Shown here: positions 18,020 to 25,592 of the stretch, piece after piece
Layout of the letters: the number at the start of each line of letters is the position of its first letter
Position numbering within the stretch: the first letter of the stretch is position 1
Assembly: GCA_018384365.1 (NCBI GenBank)
Contig: JAHAYX010000025.1
Coordinates: forward strand, 1 to 38,867
From: Clostridiaceae bacterium
GTDB lineage: Bacteria; Bacillota; Clostridia; Oscillospirales; QAMX01
DNA: 38,867 bases
Reading direction: 5' to 3'
The notes under the pieces: generated by a model
Told to the model about the DNA's origin: nothing
Seen by the model: only the letters and a program-made list of their open reading frames with translations
The model's database searches: none
Made by a program: the position numbers and the translations under genes

Positions 18020-18070
18020 CCCCACCAGCGTGAGAGCGCGCGAGATTCCGACAGAAAGGCGGCGAAGAAT

Positions 18071-18526
18071 ATGGTTTCAGAACGTGGACAGAGCGAGGCA
18101 TATTCTGCGCCGTCCGTCCGGCGGCGCTCGCTGCGCTGGGCGTTGATTGCGGCGATCGTGGCCGTTCTGACAGCGGCAGGCTGTCTGGTCGGCCTGCTGG
18201 TGTCGTGCAATGCTCAAACCCGTACACTTCTGGCGCAGGCCGAGGCAGTTCGTACCGCGGCCTACGCCGTGGCGCTGGACTGCATCGCGGATTCGCAGCC
18301 TTTTGCAGACCAGTGCGGGCCCTTTGGCTTTGCCCCGCAGGTGCGCGAGGAGATTCTGGCGCTCTGCGGCGGCGAAGGGGAACTCTACTTGCTGCAAATT
18401 GATGAATCCGGCTATAATGTCGAGCAATTTTTGTATGTGCAGGACGGGTTTGCAGTGCATTTCCGCAATAACCCCGACGGTTTGGACCATTTTACGGTCA
18501 TGCGCTATGAGGAGGCTCTGCCATGA
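18071..18526 (+). CDS. Unknown single-pass membrane protein of the pilus cluster
   Basis: 151 residues; family not recognised. A basic N-terminal tail (SVRRRSLRW) is followed by one hydrophobic helix at about 23-46 (ALIAAIVAVLTAAGCLVGLL), then an outside domain rich in Glu/Asp with strands (GELYLLQIDESGYNVEQFLY). The charge pattern suggests N-in/C-out topology. It resembles a pilin in layout but lacks a Gly-cleavage site and Glu+5, so the peptidase should not cut it. It starts after GAAAGGCGGCG and overlaps the prepilin peptidase gene by 4 bases, so it is almost certainly cotranslated with the pilus machinery; an assembly or accessory role is possible. Confidence 0.7.
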   Translation: MVSERGQSEAYSAPSVRRRSLRWALIAAIVAVLTAAGCLVGLLVSCNAQTRTLLAQAEAVRTAAYAVALDCIADSQPFADQCGPFGFAPQVREEILALCGGEGELYLLQIDESGYNVEQFLYVQDGFAVHFRNNPDGLDHFTVMRYEEALP

Positions 18527-19311
18527 CCGCATTTCGTATTGTATTCGGCGTTTTGTACGCGCTGTTCGGCGCGTGTGTGTTTTCCTTCCTTGGCGTTGTG
18601 ATAGACCGTGTGCCCGCCGGACGCTCCATTGTAAAGGGACGTTCGCACTGCGACGCGTGCGGCCATGTGCTGTCTGCCGGGGAGCTGATCCCCATTGTAA
18701 GTTATCTGTTTTTGCGCGGACGCTGCCGCCATTGCGGCGCGAAGATTCCGGTCCGCGCACTGCTGCTGGAACTGCTGGGCGGAGTCCTGTTTTTGGGCTG
18801 CGCCGTACTGTATGGCACGTCGCTGTATGGCGTGCCGCTGCCGACGCTGCGTGTATTCGCAGTGTTTGCAGTGCTGTCGATCCTGCTGGTGATCGGCTGG
18901 ATCGATCAATTGACGATGGAAATTCCAAACGGTCTGGTGCTGGCCCTGCTGGTCTGCGCACCGCTGTTTGTTCTGTTATTTGAGACGCCATCGCTGCCTG
19001 CGCGACTGATTGGGGCGCTTTGCGTGAGCGTGCCGATGCTGCTGCTGGGGCTGGTGATCCCCAATGCCTTTGGCGGCGGCGACGTGAAGCTTATGGCGGC
19101 GGCGGGCTTTTTGCTGGGTTGGAAAAATTGCCTGCTGGCGATGTTTCTGGCCGTGATCTGCGGCGGAACCGTGGCGTGTACGCTGCTTTTGACGCATCGA
19201 GTGGGGCGGAAGGATACCATCCCCTTCGGGCCCTATCTGTGTCTGGGCGTGGCCGTGAGCCTGCTGGCGGGCGATGCAATTCTGGGATGGTATTTGTCAC
19301 TGTTTTTCTGA
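18523..19311 (+). CDS. pilD: Prepilin peptidase / N-methyltransferase (A24 family)
   Basis: 262 residues, polytopic membrane aspartyl protease that cuts the prepilin leaders encoded upstream and methylates the new N-terminus. The cytoplasmic loop carries two CxxC zinc pairs (Cys43/46 and Cys68/71), the hallmark of the bifunctional form. Catalytic aspartates are Asp128 in GWIDQLTMEIPN and Asp187 in the GGGDVKL form of the GxGD motif. Length matches the family. ATGA overlap with the preceding gene. All four canonical prepilins in the cluster are plausible substrates. Confidence 0.95.
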   Translation: MTAFRIVFGVLYALFGACVFSFLGVVIDRVPAGRSIVKGRSHCDACGHVLSAGELIPIVSYLFLRGRCRHCGAKIPVRALLLELLGGVLFLGCAVLYGTSLYGVPLPTLRVFAVFAVLSILLVIGWIDQLTMEIPNGLVLALLVCAPLFVLLFETPSLPARLIGALCVSVPMLLLGLVIPNAFGGGDVKLMAAAGFLLGWKNCLLAMFLAVICGGTVACTLLLTHRVGRKDTIPFGPYLCLGVAVSLLAGDAILGWYLSLFF

Positions 19312-19339
19312 TTATCACGGAAGGGGGCTTTCTTACCGT

Positions 19340-20551
19340 ATGCCGGAGTACCGTTATCTTGCACGGAATGCCCAGGGAAAGAAAGTGCGCGGAAGCCAGA
19401 CGGCGCAAGATGAATCCGCGCTGTACCGTCAGCTGCAGGAACAGAGGCTTTTCCTGTTGCAGTGCAGCGAACAGGCGGGGAAAACTGCGCGTTCCTATCG
19501 CCTGACTCTGCCGGAACTGTCCGATTTCTGCCAACAGCTTGGCACTCTGCTGGGCTCCGGCGTGCCGCTGGTGCGTGCACTGACGGTTCTGGCAGACAAC
19601 GAGGGCTTTGCACCGCGCGTGCGGAAGGTTTGCCAGCGACTGCTGGCAGAACTGCGCCAGGGCAGCTCGTTTTCTGCTGCAATGGAGCAGCTGGACAGCT
19701 GTTTCCCGCCGCTGATGGTGAATATGTTCCGCGCTTCGGAGGGCGCGGGTAATCTGGCGGCCACAGCCATGCGCATGGCCTCGCATTATGCCAAGGAACA
19801 TAAGACGAATCAAAAGGTGAAAAGCGCCCTGACTTATCCCATCGTTGTGTTGGTGATGGCGGTGCTTGTAGTGGTTTTTGTCATGGTGTTTGTCATCCCG
19901 AGCTTTGCGGATTTGTTTGCGCAGATGGGCACGCTGCCGTTGCCGACGCGCATTATCATGGCGCTGAGCAGCGCCGTGCGCAATCAATGGATGTATCTGC
20001 TTATCGGTTTGGTCTGTCTGGTGCTGGTTGCCAAGGCACTCAAACAGTTTCCGTCCGTGCAGACCTGGATAGACCGGTGCAAGCTGAAGCTGCCGTTTTT
20101 TGGCTCGCTCAATTCCACGGTGTATACCGCACGCTTTGCGCGCACGCTCAGTTCACTGTATGCCAGCGGTATGCCGGTGCTGCAGGCCCTGCAGGTCAGC
20201 CGCAGCACCATCGGAAACGCCTATATTGCTGCGCAGTTTGATCTGCTGATTGAGCAGGTGCGGCGCGGCGTGCCGCTTTCTGCGGCGCTGAATTCGGTTG
20301 ACGGCCTGCGCAAAAAGCTTAGCGCCTCCGTGCAGGTCGGCGAGGAGTCCGGCTCGCTGGAAACCATGCTCGGTGCGATTGCCGAAGGCATGGATTATGA
20401 GGCGGATATGGCCATGCAGAAGATGATTTCGCTGCTTGAACCACTGATGCTGGTGGTGATGGCGCTGGTGGTTGGCTTTATCGTGATCGCGGTGATGCTG
20501 CCGATCTTTAATTCCTATTCGCTCTACGGCAACGACATCGGCGTGATGTAA
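19340..20551 (+). CDS. pilC: Type IV pilus inner-membrane platform protein PilC/GspF
   Basis: 403 residues. Starts MPEYRYLARNAQGKKVRG, the usual GspF opening; ATG 19340 is preferred over an earlier in-frame ATG at 19274 that lies inside pilD, and GGAAGGGGG precedes it. It has two T2SSF repeats: the first at about 60-190 (DFCQQLGTLLGSGVPLVRAL) and the second at about 265-390 (RFARTLSSLYASGMPVLQAL), each ending near hydrophobic segments (about 165-195, 215-235 and 375-400). It anchors the ATPase PilB to the membrane and transmits its rotation to the growing fibre. Confidence 0.93.
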   Translation: MPEYRYLARNAQGKKVRGSQTAQDESALYRQLQEQRLFLLQCSEQAGKTARSYRLTLPELSDFCQQLGTLLGSGVPLVRALTVLADNEGFAPRVRKVCQRLLAELRQGSSFSAAMEQLDSCFPPLMVNMFRASEGAGNLAATAMRMASHYAKEHKTNQKVKSALTYPIVVLVMAVLVVVFVMVFVIPSFADLFAQMGTLPLPTRIIMALSSAVRNQWMYLLIGLVCLVLVAKALKQFPSVQTWIDRCKLKLPFFGSLNSTVYTARFARTLSSLYASGMPVLQALQVSRSTIGNAYIAAQFDLLIEQVRRGVPLSAALNSVDGLRKKLSASVQVGEESGSLETMLGAIAEGMDYEADMAMQKMISLLEPLMLVVMALVVGFIVIAVMLPIFNSYSLYGNDIGVM

Positions 20552-20566
20552 GGAGGGAATCCGGTC

Positions 20567-21445
20567 ATGCAAACGACAATTTATCTCGGCAACCGCCGGG
20601 TGCAGGTGCTGCAGGGCAGTGCAGGCAGCCGCGCTGCCATTTCGCGGGTGATCGAATATACAATCGAGGACGACTGCCTGATCAACGGTGTGATTGTGGA
20701 CGTAGACGCACTGACGGACAGCCTGCGCAGGTTGTGGCAGTTACAGAATTTGCCGAAAAAGGGCGTCCGGCTGGTTTTGGGCAGCGGTCAGTTCCTGACC
20801 CGCGTGCTGCAGGCCCCCAGGCTTTCGCGGCAGCAGATGCTGACGTTGGTCAGCAGGGAATTTGCCGATGCTGACCGCAGCGGCGATGTGGTGGATTACA
20901 TGAGCCTGCGCGCCAGACCGGGCGAGACAGGGGAGACCGTTTTGTGCTGTGCGGCGCAGAGGCAGCAACTGCAGTCGTATCTGGAGGTGTTCGGCGCGCT
21001 TGGCGTGAGCCTGCAGGCGATTGTGCCGGAGCTTGCCGCGCAGGCACGGTTGATCGAAGCAATGCCGGTGTTTGCCGACCGGACCTGCATCCTGCTCAAT
21101 CTGGACGGGGACACTATGTTGGGCACGCTGATTGAACAGGGACGCTATAAGCACGCCTCGCGCACGCGTTTGTTCCAGCAGGCCGGTACGCCGGAGCGTG
21201 CGGAGCAGATTGCGCAGACCGTTTCCGGTCTGATGCAGTTCCAGATCGCGGACCGGCGGGACTCGAGGATTACGGAGGTGTTTCTTGGGGATTGCCGCGG
21301 CGAAATGCCGGACATTCTGGAGAAAAGCATCCGCGCTCTCGGCGCCGAAACGGCGCCTTTCCCGACATTTGAACGTATTCGCTTCCCCGCCGGCGGAAGT
21401 TTGCAGCAGTGTTTGCTGACGGTCGGGGATTTTATCCGCAGATGA
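20567..21445 (+). CDS. pilM: PilM-like actin-fold assembly protein
   Basis: 292 residues, cytoplasmic. Identified from position directly before PilN and PilO, length, and an actin-like layout: an N-terminal strand pair (IYLGNRRVQVLQG), an INGVIVDVDAL segment, and a later LNLDGDTMLGTLIEQG hairpin like the second nucleotide-binding lobe. PilM binds the N-terminal INL motif of PilN and links the ATPase to the membrane complex. The sequence is diverged, so the name rests partly on context. It has a strong AAGGAGGG site 9 bases before ATG 20567. Confidence 0.7.
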   Translation: MQTTIYLGNRRVQVLQGSAGSRAAISRVIEYTIEDDCLINGVIVDVDALTDSLRRLWQLQNLPKKGVRLVLGSGQFLTRVLQAPRLSRQQMLTLVSREFADADRSGDVVDYMSLRARPGETGETVLCCAAQRQQLQSYLEVFGALGVSLQAIVPELAAQARLIEAMPVFADRTCILLNLDGDTMLGTLIEQGRYKHASRTRLFQQAGTPERAEQIAQTVSGLMQFQIADRRDSRITEVFLGDCRGEMPDILEKSIRALGAETAPFPTFERIRFPAGGSLQQCLLTVGDFIRR

Positions 21446-21455
21446 GGTGAAAAAA

Positions 21456-22045
21456 GTGGGTAGATTAAAAGAAATAAACCTCTATCAGCGTTGTCGTGAA
21501 ACGGATGTCCACCGCACAAAACCCGGCACGGTGGTGTGGAAGGCAATGCCTTTTGTGCTGCTGATCGCACTGCTGCTGGGCGTGTGGCTGTATCTGTCGG
21601 CGCAGAACCGTGCGCTTGAAAAAGAACTGCGGCAAACGGATGAGGCTATCACCTCGCAGACGCTTTTACAGGATGTTTCGCGTGCGCGCGCGCTGGAAAC
21701 CTATCTGCTGGAGCTGACGGGAGAAACGGAACGGACGGAGAAACTGCTGACGGCGATCCGTTCCTACCCTGTTGTCACATCGGGTGTATTGCGGACGCTG
21801 CAGGAGTGCAGCAGGCAGATCGTTCGTCTGGATATCCGCAGTTTTGAGGCAAAAACCGGAATTCTGCGCTTGACGCCGTTACGAGCTCTGTGGCGGAGAT
21901 TCCGGGCTATATCCGCAGTTTGGAGGATACGAACCTTTTTGAACAGGTTCTTTATTCCGGCTATCAGTATGTCGAAAAAGAAGATGTCTATTATCTTCAG
22001 GTGGAGTGCCGCCTGCTGCAAAACAATGAGGAGGCGGGGAAATGA
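21456..22045 (+). pseudogene. pilN: PilN-like alignment protein, frameshifted in the C-terminal half
   Basis: The start is GTG 21456 with AGGTGA 5 bases upstream, giving GRLKEINLYQR, the PilM-binding motif of PilN; GTG 21447 is an alternative. One transmembrane helix (about 26-48, FVLLIALLLGVWLYL) and a coiled coil follow. The frame is good up to about 21870, after which it becomes Arg/Phe/Trp-rich. The other frame then reads VAEIPGYIRSLEDTNLFEQV and YSGYQYVEKEDVYYLQVEC, a typical PilN ending, and stops at 22043-22045 with an ATGA overlap to pilO. One base is missing between about 21851 (an A5 run) and 21872. Unshifted, the frame would run to 22070, 29 bases into pilO. A real mutation or an assembly error are both possible; I see no standard slippery heptamer. 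Confidence 0.75.
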
Positions 22046-22668
22046 ATTTTCAGGTGACTGCGCGCGATAAAAAATTGCTGTACGCGCTGGCAATCTTTCT
22101 GGTTTTGGTTTTGCCGGTTTATTTTCTGATCCTGCCGGAAGTGGACAAAGGAATCTCGCTGCGCGAACAGCTGGCTGTGGCACAGCAGGAATATCAGACA
22201 ATGGCCCTGCAGCAGAGCGGAATACCCGGACGGCAGGCACAGGTGCGAAAGGCGGAAGAATCGCTTGCCAAACTGGCAGAACCGCTGTATACGGACATCA
22301 GCAGCACGCAGGTGGACTGTCTGCTCAACGAACTGCTCATGGAACATGGCTTTGTGCCGCTGGAAATGACAATCAGTAAGGGCGATGCGGCGCTGTCCGT
22401 CTATGGCGAAGGCACCGACGGCGAAAAACAGACGGTGCAGTCTGCTGTTTTGTCGTCTGTGGTGGTGTCCGGAAGTGCCCGTGGTTCGCAGGATGCGCTG
22501 CCCGGCCTGCTGGACGCACTCTGCGGCGAGTCACCTGCGCTTCGCGTTCGCGTATTTTCTCTGCGCACGATTATGGAAGAAGTTGACGGCACGCTTCATG
22601 CCGTGACGGAACTGAGTTATGAGATGGAATTGTACGGATATGCAGGGATGGAGGCGCCGGAGGTATGA
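22042..22668 (+). CDS. pilO: PilO/GspM-like alignment protein
   Basis: 208 residues. A short cytoplasmic tail (NFQVTARDKKLLYAL), one transmembrane helix at about 13-33 (LAIFLVLVLPVYFLILP), a coiled coil (DKGISLREQLAVAQQEY) and a ferredoxin-like extracytoplasmic domain. This is the standard PilO/GspM layout; PilO dimerises with PilN to align the assembly platform. It overlaps the stop of the reconstructed pilN frame and the start of pilB by 4 bases each, so the three were built for coupled translation. It seems intact despite the lesion in pilN. Confidence 0.75.
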   Translation: MNFQVTARDKKLLYALAIFLVLVLPVYFLILPEVDKGISLREQLAVAQQEYQTMALQQSGIPGRQAQVRKAEESLAKLAEPLYTDISSTQVDCLLNELLMEHGFVPLEMTISKGDAALSVYGEGTDGEKQTVQSAVLSSVVVSGSARGSQDALPGLLDALCGESPALRVRVFSLRTIMEEVDGTLHAVTELSYEMELYGYAGMEAPEV

Positions 22669-24362
22669 ACGGAAGGCCGGAAAATATGAGGAACGTGCCG
22701 ATCGGGACCGTTCTGCAAAACATGGGCTATATCACGTCCCAGCAGATGCAGAAAGCGCTGGATTACCAGAAGGAACATAAGGAAAAACGTCTGGGCCAGG
22801 TGCTGATTGACCTGAATTTCATTACGGAAAAGCAGATGTTGGAGGCTTTGGCGCTTCGGCTGGATCTGCGCACGGTGGAGATGTCCGAGGTGAACGTGGA
22901 TATCGAAGCCGTGGAGAAAATCCCGCGCCAACTGGCCGAAAAATATGGTATTCTGGCCATCGGCTTCAATGGGCCCAGCCTGCGCGTGCTGGTGAACGAT
23001 CCGATGAACTACTATGCGCTGGAGGATATCCGCCAGATCACCGGGCAGAACCTGGAGGTCCTGCTGGTGGAACTTGTGCCGCTGCAAAAAGCCATTGCCT
23101 ACTATTACGCCGAGGTGGGCGCACGCCGCGCGGCGCACAGCGCCAATCAGATGGCGCTGGATGCCCAGCTTGACGTGCAGCCGCAGGATGAACAGGACGA
23201 CAGCGACGCGCCGATCGTGCGTCTGCTCGACAGTCTGATCCAGCGCGCGGTCAGCAACCATGCCAGCGATATCCACATTGAGCCGTTTGAGGATCACACC
23301 CTGGTGCGTATGCGCGTGGACGGTGTGATTCTGGAATATACGAAATTGCGCCGCTCGCTGCACCAGCCGCTGTGTGCGCGCATCAAAATTCTTTCCAATC
23401 TGGATATTACGGAGCGCCGTTTGCCGCAGGACGGCCATTTCCGCGCCAATATCTCGCCGACGGAGAGCATCAACATCCGTGTGTCGATTCTGCCGACGGT
23501 GTTCGGCGAGAAGGCGGTGATCCGTCTGCTGGACAGCCGGGCGGTGATTGAACAGGCGGATCATTTCGGCATGGAAGAGGAGAATTACCGCCGTTTTGTG
23601 CCGATGCTTGACTGTCCCAACGGCATTATTTATATCACCGGACCGACAGGCTCCGGTAAAACCACCACGCTGTACATGGTGCTGGAACTGCTGGCGAAAC
23701 GTCAGGTGAATATTGCGACGATTGAGGATCCTGTGGAAAAAACACTGGCGCACGTCAGCCAGACCCAGGTGAATCCCACCGCGGGGCTCACCTTTGATAC
23801 CGGTCTGCGTGCCCTTTTGCGTCAGGACCCGGATATTATCATGGTGGGCGAGACGCGTGACGCGGAAACCGCGTCCATCGCTGTACGCGCGGCCATTACG
23901 GGCCATGTGGTGTTTTCCACGCTGCATACAAACGATGCGGTTTCCTCTATTGTGCGTCTGGAAGATATGGGCGTGGAGCGGTATCTGCTGGCAAACTCCT
24001 TAGTTGGCGTTGTCGCGCAGCGTCTGGTACGTAAGATCTGCCCGAACTGCCGCCGCAAGGTTGCAGCCACTGCCACCGAACGGCAGCGTCTGGGTCAGGA
24101 TGTGGAATATGTCTGGCGCGGCGAGGGCTGTCCGGAGTGCGGCAACACCGGCTATAACGGCCGTATTGCTATTCACGAGGTGCTGAGTGTGGATAAGCAG
24201 ATGCGCGCAATGATCAGTCAGGGCGTGCCGGTCAACGAGATTGAAGCCTATGCCCGGCGCACGCAGGGCATGACCAGCCTCCACGATGCGGGACTTGCAC
24301 TGGTGCTGGCGGGAAAAACCACGCCGGAGGAACTGCTGAAAGTGACCTATTATACGGATTGA
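22665..24362 (+). CDS. pilB: Type IV pilus extension ATPase PilB/GspE
   Basis: 565 residues, hexameric cytoplasmic ATPase that powers pilus extension. The N-terminal T2SSE_N/MshEN-like region (about 1-150; IGTVLQNMGYITSQQMQKAL) is a fold that binds c-di-GMP in some homologues. The ATPase core has Walker A GPTGSGKTT at about 326, an Asp box (IEDPVE), Walker B (DPDIIMVGETRD, about 385-400) and a His box (FSTLHTNDA). A tetracysteine zinc site lies at CPNC (about 458) and CPECGNTG (about 488), which marks PilB/GspE rather than the retraction ATPase PilT. It is the last gene of the cluster and is followed by two hairpins. Confidence 0.95.
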   Translation: MNGRPENMRNVPIGTVLQNMGYITSQQMQKALDYQKEHKEKRLGQVLIDLNFITEKQMLEALALRLDLRTVEMSEVNVDIEAVEKIPRQLAEKYGILAIGFNGPSLRVLVNDPMNYYALEDIRQITGQNLEVLLVELVPLQKAIAYYYAEVGARRAAHSANQMALDAQLDVQPQDEQDDSDAPIVRLLDSLIQRAVSNHASDIHIEPFEDHTLVRMRVDGVILEYTKLRRSLHQPLCARIKILSNLDITERRLPQDGHFRANISPTESINIRVSILPTVFGEKAVIRLLDSRAVIEQADHFGMEEENYRRFVPMLDCPNGIIYITGPTGSGKTTTLYMVLELLAKRQVNIATIEDPVEKTLAHVSQTQVNPTAGLTFDTGLRALLRQDPDIIMVGETRDAETASIAVRAAITGHVVFSTLHTNDAVSSIVRLEDMGVERYLLANSLVGVVAQRLVRKICPNCRRKVAATATERQRLGQDVEYVWRGEGCPECGNTGYNGRIAIHEVLSVDKQMRAMISQGVPVNEIEAYARRTQGMTSLHDAGLALVLAGKTTPEELLKVTYYTD

Positions 24363-24376
24363 CGCGTGAAAAAGAA

Positions 24377-24413
24377 AAAGCTTGCCGCCTGTATGACACG
24401 GGCGGCAAGCTTT
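24377..24413 (+). terminator. Terminator of the pilus cluster
   Basis: A 13-bp stem (AAAGCTTGCCGCC with GGCGGCAAGCTTT) with an 11-base loop, starting 15 bases after the pilB stop. The tail CTTGTCT is only partly T-rich. Confidence 0.65.
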
Positions 24414-24422
24414 CTTGTCTAA

Positions 24423-24451
24423 AAAAACCACTCGCAAGGCAAGTGGTTTTT
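24423..24451 (+). terminator. Second, bidirectional terminator hairpin
   Basis: A 10-bp stem (AAAAACCACT with AGTGGTTTTT) and a 9-base loop, with A tracts on one side and T on the other. It can stop transcription from both pilB and the convergent tRNA-Arg. Confidence 0.6.
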
Positions 24452-24462
24452 CGAAAACAAAA

Positions 24463-24496
24463 AAACCATCGTGGACTTTGTTGTCCACGATGGTTT
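24463..24496 (-). terminator. Terminator of tRNA-Arg
   Basis: A 14-bp perfect stem (AAACCATCGTGGAC with GTCCACGATGGTTT), 6-base loop, abutting the CCA end of the tRNA. On the minus strand it is followed by a T run. Confidence 0.8.
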
Positions 24497-24572
24497 GGCG
24501 CGCTTGAAGGGACTCGAACCCCTGACCTACTGGTTCGTAGCCAGTCACTCTATCCAGCTGAGCTACAAGCGC
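24496..24572 (-). tRNA. tRNA-Arg (anticodon ACG)
   Basis: On the minus strand the acceptor GCGCTTG pairs with CAAGCGC, discriminator G, and CCA is encoded (24496-24498). D arm TAGCTCAGCTGGATAGA, anticodon stem CTGGC/ACCAG region with loop CTACGAA giving anticodon ACG (read as ICG in the cell), and T arm AGGGGTTCGAATCCCT are all present. 77 bases including CCA. Confidence 0.96.
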
Positions 24573-24607
24573 ATATGCAATTGCGTTTCTCTCTTGACGC
24601 AAGAAGC

Positions 24608-24636
24608 AGTATACCACATTATTTTTTGAAAATCAA
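24608..24636 (-). promoter_or_regulatory. Promoter of tRNA-Arg
   Basis: On the minus strand: TTGATT, 17-base spacer, TATACT, with the expected start about 28 bases before the tRNA 5' end. Confidence 0.7.
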
Positions 24637-24785
24637 GTGTTTTTTCAAAAAAACTGAAAAACTTCTTTCGGGAGGAAAAAACAGGCCATGGGGACTGCGG
24701 CGGGCGCCGGCTAAAAACACGGCACTTGAATAATTCTCCCAAAAGCCTTACAATAAGAATGTATATCTATGTTTTCGGGCATAAG

Positions 24786-24815
24786 AAAGGAGCCGTATTC
24801 GCTGCCGGCCCCTTT
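24786..24815 (-). terminator. Terminator of the 24848-25216 gene
   Basis: On the minus strand AAAGGGGCCG pairs with CGGCTCCTTT (one G-T wobble) about 32 bases after the stop codon, followed by a short T-rich tail. On the plus strand the same site has an A-C mismatch, so it favours the minus direction. Confidence 0.5.
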
Positions 24816-24847
24816 TTGTGCATCTGTCGGACGGTTCTTCCGGCTTC

Positions 24848-25216
24848 TCAGGAATGGCTGTGAATCCCCGTGCCGTGCATCCCGAGCAGCAGTTCCCGTA
24901 CACGGTGAACATCGCCGTCCGCCACCTCCAACTCCAGCTTTGCTTCGCCGGTGTGCGGCATATAGCTGTCAACATGGCCGCCCATCGGATAAAACGGCAT
25001 ACCCGGCGTCATCACATTGGCCGGTATGGCCATGCCGGTATAAAATTCCGCAGCGGCAGGGAAATAAAACTCGTCCGTTGGCAGATGGGAGTCCATGGTA
25101 TGGGGACCGTTTAAATCCACGATTCGCCTTTTTTGGATGACAACGCCCGATTCGCTGACATGGCGGGCGGCAATTTCAGCAAGATCCACATTTTCAAATA
25201 CAGCGCTGACTTTCAT
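24848..25216 (-). CDS. Small conserved-looking protein of unknown function
   Basis: 122 residues; family not recognised. The start at 25216 (MKVSAVFENVDLAEIAARHV) is chosen because GGAGGG lies just upstream; the frame stays open further up to 25723, but those codons look random and antisense to other genes. The protein begins and ends with strand-helix units (KVSAVFENVDLAEIAARHV and AKLELEVADGDVHRVREL), suggesting a ferredoxin-like alpha/beta sandwich. A Pro/Met/Gly-rich middle (PANVMTPGMPFYPMGG) separates them, and there is a His-rich tail (MHGTGIHSHS) that might bind metal. No signal peptide. It is divergent from the DUF951 gene, with 64 bases between the starts. Confidence 0.75.
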   Translation of the reverse strand: MKVSAVFENVDLAEIAARHVSESGVVIQKRRIVDLNGPHTMDSHLPTDEFYFPAAAEFYTGMAIPANVMTPGMPFYPMGGHVDSYMPHTGEAKLELEVADGDVHRVRELLLGMHGTGIHSHS

Positions 25217-25280
25217 AGCAATCCCTCCGGCGGTAGTATGCCCGGAAAACGCGATGATCATGACTAACGGTGGTGACAAA

Positions 25281-25466
25281 ATGGATATCCGGCTCAATGA
25301 TGTTTTGGAGCTCAAGAAAGAACATCCCTGCGGGGGAAAAAACTGGCTTGTCCTGCGCGTTGGCATGGACTTTCGCCTGCGCTGCACAACCTGCGGGCAT
25401 GAGGTGATGGTGCCGCGCCGCAAAATCGAAAAAAATATCAAAAAAATCATCCGGGAGAACCCCTGA
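25281..25466 (+). CDS. DUF951-family protein
   Basis: 61 residues. MDIRLNDVLELKKEHPCGGK, then WLVLRVGMDFRLRCTTCGHEVMVPR matches the DUF951 family of short Firmicutes proteins: a small beta barrel with three Cys (CGG and CTTC) that probably bind zinc. Its biochemical role is unknown. ATG 25281 is preferred, with GGTGGTG about 5 bases upstream, because homologues begin at this residue; the upstream ATGs at 25257 and 25260 are in frame. Confidence 0.88.
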   Translation: MDIRLNDVLELKKEHPCGGKNWLVLRVGMDFRLRCTTCGHEVMVPRRKIEKNIKKIIRENP

Positions 25467-25592
25467 CCGCGGCGTGAAAGCCGCAGCGCCCGGTGATCCG
25501 TCCGCTTCCTCTGCCGCGCCGGCTTCCGGAATATCGGAAAGGCACGCTGCATATATATCGTCTGCACTGCAACGAAAGGACGGATAAAACGC

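Noticed and set aside
21865-21875. Programmed -1 ribosomal frameshift in pilN
   Set aside because: No X-XXY-YYZ heptamer or downstream pseudoknot is evident at the switch point, so mutation, phase variation or an assembly error is more likely.
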